A stretch of DNA of 16,026 nucleotides, from the NCBI GenBank assembly GCA_019308145.1, contig JAFDIG010000073.1, positions 1-16,026 on the forward strand. Reading direction: 5' to 3'. Positions 14,687 through 16,026 of the stretch are shown here, in pieces. Within the stretch, counting starts at the first letter, position 1; each line of letters opens with the position of its first letter. The notes beneath the pieces were generated by a model. The model did not search any database. It was given only the letters and a program-made list of their open reading frames with translations, and was not told where the DNA came from. Source of the stretch: Deltaproteobacteria bacterium. GTDB lineage: Bacteria; Desulfobacterota; JAFDIG01. A program made the position numbers and the translations under genes.

Positions 14687-15684
14687 ACCTTTTAATTACT
14701 GGAGGTGCGGGCTACATAGGAAGTGTTTTAGTAGAAGATTTGATAAAAAAAGGATATTTTTGTGTAGTAATAGACTCTCTTGAGACAGGACATAAAAGAG
14801 CTGTAGATCCAAAGGCAATTTTTTTCCATGGCGATTATGGTGATATATCGCTTTTAAAAAAAATATTTTTAGAGTTTAAAATAGATGCTGTTATCCATTT
14901 AGCTGCGTACACACTTGTTAGTGAATCTACAGTAGACCCTGGCAGATATCTTAAAAACAATTTGGCAAAAGGGATTATGCTCCTTGATGAAATGGTAAAA
15001 GCAGGAATAAAAAAAATAGTTTTTTCTTCATCTGCTTCAGTCTATGGCGAACCAAAAAGAATCCCAATAGATGAAGAGGATCCATTAGTCCCGACAAGCC
15101 CATATGGGCTTTCTAAAAAACTTTTTGAAGAGATTTTAGAATGGTATAAAAAGATATATGGATTAAAATATGTTAGCTTTAGATATTTTAATGCAAGTGG
15201 TGCATCTGCTAAATATGGGGAGGATCATCATCCAGAAACCCACCTTATCCCAAATATAATTGAACGTGCTTATAAAATAAAAAAAGGTATAAGAGATATT
15301 GAACCATTCCACATTTACGGAAACGATTACAATACTCATGATGGAACTTGCATCCGTGACTATATTCACGTAAAAGATATTTCTAAAGCACATATTCTTG
15401 CATTAAAAAATCTATCCAAATTAAAGTACAAGATATTTAACTTAGGAAATGGTAGTGGCTATTCAGTAATGGAAGTATTTAAAACAACAGAAAGGATAAC
15501 AGGGGTAAATATTCCCTTTGTTATTGATAAAAGAAGGCCAGGGGACCCCGCCATTTTGGTTGCGAGTGCAAATAGAGTAAAAAAAGAGTTAGGATGGAAA
15601 ACAGATATACCTGATCTTAGTGATATTATAAACTCAGCATGGAAATGGAAGCTAAACCATCCTAATGGGTATAATGTCCTATAA
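14683..15684 (+). CDS. galE: UDP-glucose 4-epimerase
   Basis: NAD-dependent short-chain dehydrogenase/reductase interconverting UDP-glucose and UDP-galactose in the cytosol. The 333 aa match the family length. The Rossmann motif G-G-A-G-Y-I-G-S is at 7-14 and H-L-A-A is at 72-75. S-S-S-A-S-V-Y-G (115-122) precedes the catalytic Tyr141/Lys145 in Y-G-L-S-K. R-Y-F-N-A-S-G-A (167-174) and H-D-G-T-C-I-R-D-Y-I-H-V (219-230) are GalE signatures, as is R-R-P-G-D-P (284-289). Possible action on UDP-GlcNAc cannot be judged here. The ATG overlaps the preceding small gene (ATGA). Its end lies 28 bp from the stop of the convergent mutase gene. Confidence 0.95.
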   Translation: MNLLITGGAGYIGSVLVEDLIKKGYFCVVIDSLETGHKRAVDPKAIFFHGDYGDISLLKKIFLEFKIDAVIHLAAYTLVSESTVDPGRYLKNNLAKGIMLLDEMVKAGIKKIVFSSSASVYGEPKRIPIDEEDPLVPTSPYGLSKKLFEEILEWYKKIYGLKYVSFRYFNASGASAKYGEDHHPETHLIPNIIERAYKIKKGIRDIEPFHIYGNDYNTHDGTCIRDYIHVKDISKAHILALKNLSKLKYKIFNLGNGSGYSVMEVFKTTERITGVNIPFVIDKRRPGDPAILVASANRVKKELGWKTDIPDLSDIINSAWKWKLNHPNGYNVL

Positions 15685-15712
15685 GATATATTATGTAAAC
15701 TAAAAGTTAATA

Positions 15713-16026
15713 TTAACCTTCAAGTTCCTTTTTCTTATCCTCAACCACCTTTTCAACCATCTCTTTTATATCATTTAACCTTTTTTCGCTTTTTGCTTCA
15801 AACCTAAGGACAAGAGCTGGTTGGGTGTTAGAAGCCCTTACCAAACCCCACCCATCATCAAAAATTACCCTTACGCCATCAACGTCAATAATCTGATATT
15901 TATCTTTAAAGAAGTTTTTTACTTCATCAACCAGCTTAAATTTTATCTCCTCAGCACATTCAACCCTTATTTCTGGTGTTGCAAATGTTTTTGGTAGATC
16001 TGATAAAAATTCTGATAAAGGTTTTT
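15713..16026 (-). CDS. phosphomannomutase/phosphoglucomutase, C-terminal part
   Basis: Only the last 103 codons are inside the window; the 5' part lies beyond base 16026. The fragment is the end of domain 3 and domain 4 of an alpha-D-phosphohexomutase: T-P-E-I-R-V-E-C-A-E-E-I-K-F, then I-D-V-D-G-V-R-V, D-D-G-W-G-L-V-R-A-S-N-T-Q-P (the phosphate-binding R-A-S-N-T loop) and L-V-L-R-F-E-A-K. These are typical of bifunctional PMM/PGM (AlgC/ManB-like) enzymes that convert hexose-6-phosphate to hexose-1-phosphate for nucleotide sugars. The bifunctional assignment is inferred. The TAA at 15713-15715 sits within a perfect 12-bp palindrome GTTAATATTAAC (15706-15717). Confidence 0.92.
   Translation of the reverse strand, partial: KPLSEFLSDLPKTFATPEIRVECAEEIKFKLVDEVKNFFKDKYQIIDVDGVRVIFDDGWGLVRASNTQPALVLRFEAKSEKRLNDIKEMVEKVVEDKKKELEG

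Overview
This is an AT-rich bacterial chromosomal window holding mostly conserved housekeeping and anaerobic-metabolism genes. I see no phage, transposon or CRISPR signature. Bacterial identity follows from the initiator tRNA, the Shine-Dalgarno sites and the class II AspRS of bacterial layout. A MltD-type lytic transglycosylase with a lipoprotein-like signal suggests a Gram-negative envelope. FeoAB, two radical SAM enzymes and a PaaK-like/ACT pair fit an anaerobe. The set and the ndk-rlmN-mtnP order recall Desulfobacterota-like genomes, but that placement is inference.

Left part (1-4557): on the minus strand, ndk, rlmN and mtnP (cut by the window edge) lie in the same direction, with a good promoter before ndk. 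Divergent from ndk, a COG1533/SPL-like radical SAM gene and a 67-aa zinc-ribbon gene run on the plus strand. The zinc-ribbon gene overlaps, tail to tail by 68 bp, the end of a diverged ParB-like gene on the minus strand. A nearly perfect palindrome sits just upstream of the ParB-like gene.

Middle (4558-9381): an initiator tRNA-fMet is a self-contained unit with its own sigma70-like promoter and intrinsic terminator. It is followed by a LysM lytic transglycosylase. On the minus strand come a GNAT acetyltransferase with its own promoter and aspS. As given, aspS is broken: about 30 codons, including the ATP-site segment expected to carry GGGS-x-RIH, are missing and the frame changes at about 7491. 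AspRS is normally essential, so this is either a sequence or assembly error or a decayed copy. The 8943-9381 spacer is non-coding and carries a perfect 10-bp inverted repeat and a candidate promoter.

Right part (9382-16026): a probable plus-strand unit encodes a DUF2267-like protein, a PaaK-family adenylate-forming enzyme whose usual P-loop is replaced by a proline-rich motif, and a free-standing double-ACT protein resembling the regulatory half of aspartokinase. Next comes feoA-feoB (ferrous iron uptake, with a Lys-rich coiled-coil insert in FeoB) ending in a clear terminator. Then a 53-aa four-cysteine protein is translationally coupled to galE, which converges on the C-terminal part of a phosphomannomutase/phosphoglucomutase gene (cut by the right edge). 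galE and this mutase both serve nucleotide-sugar supply for surface polysaccharide.
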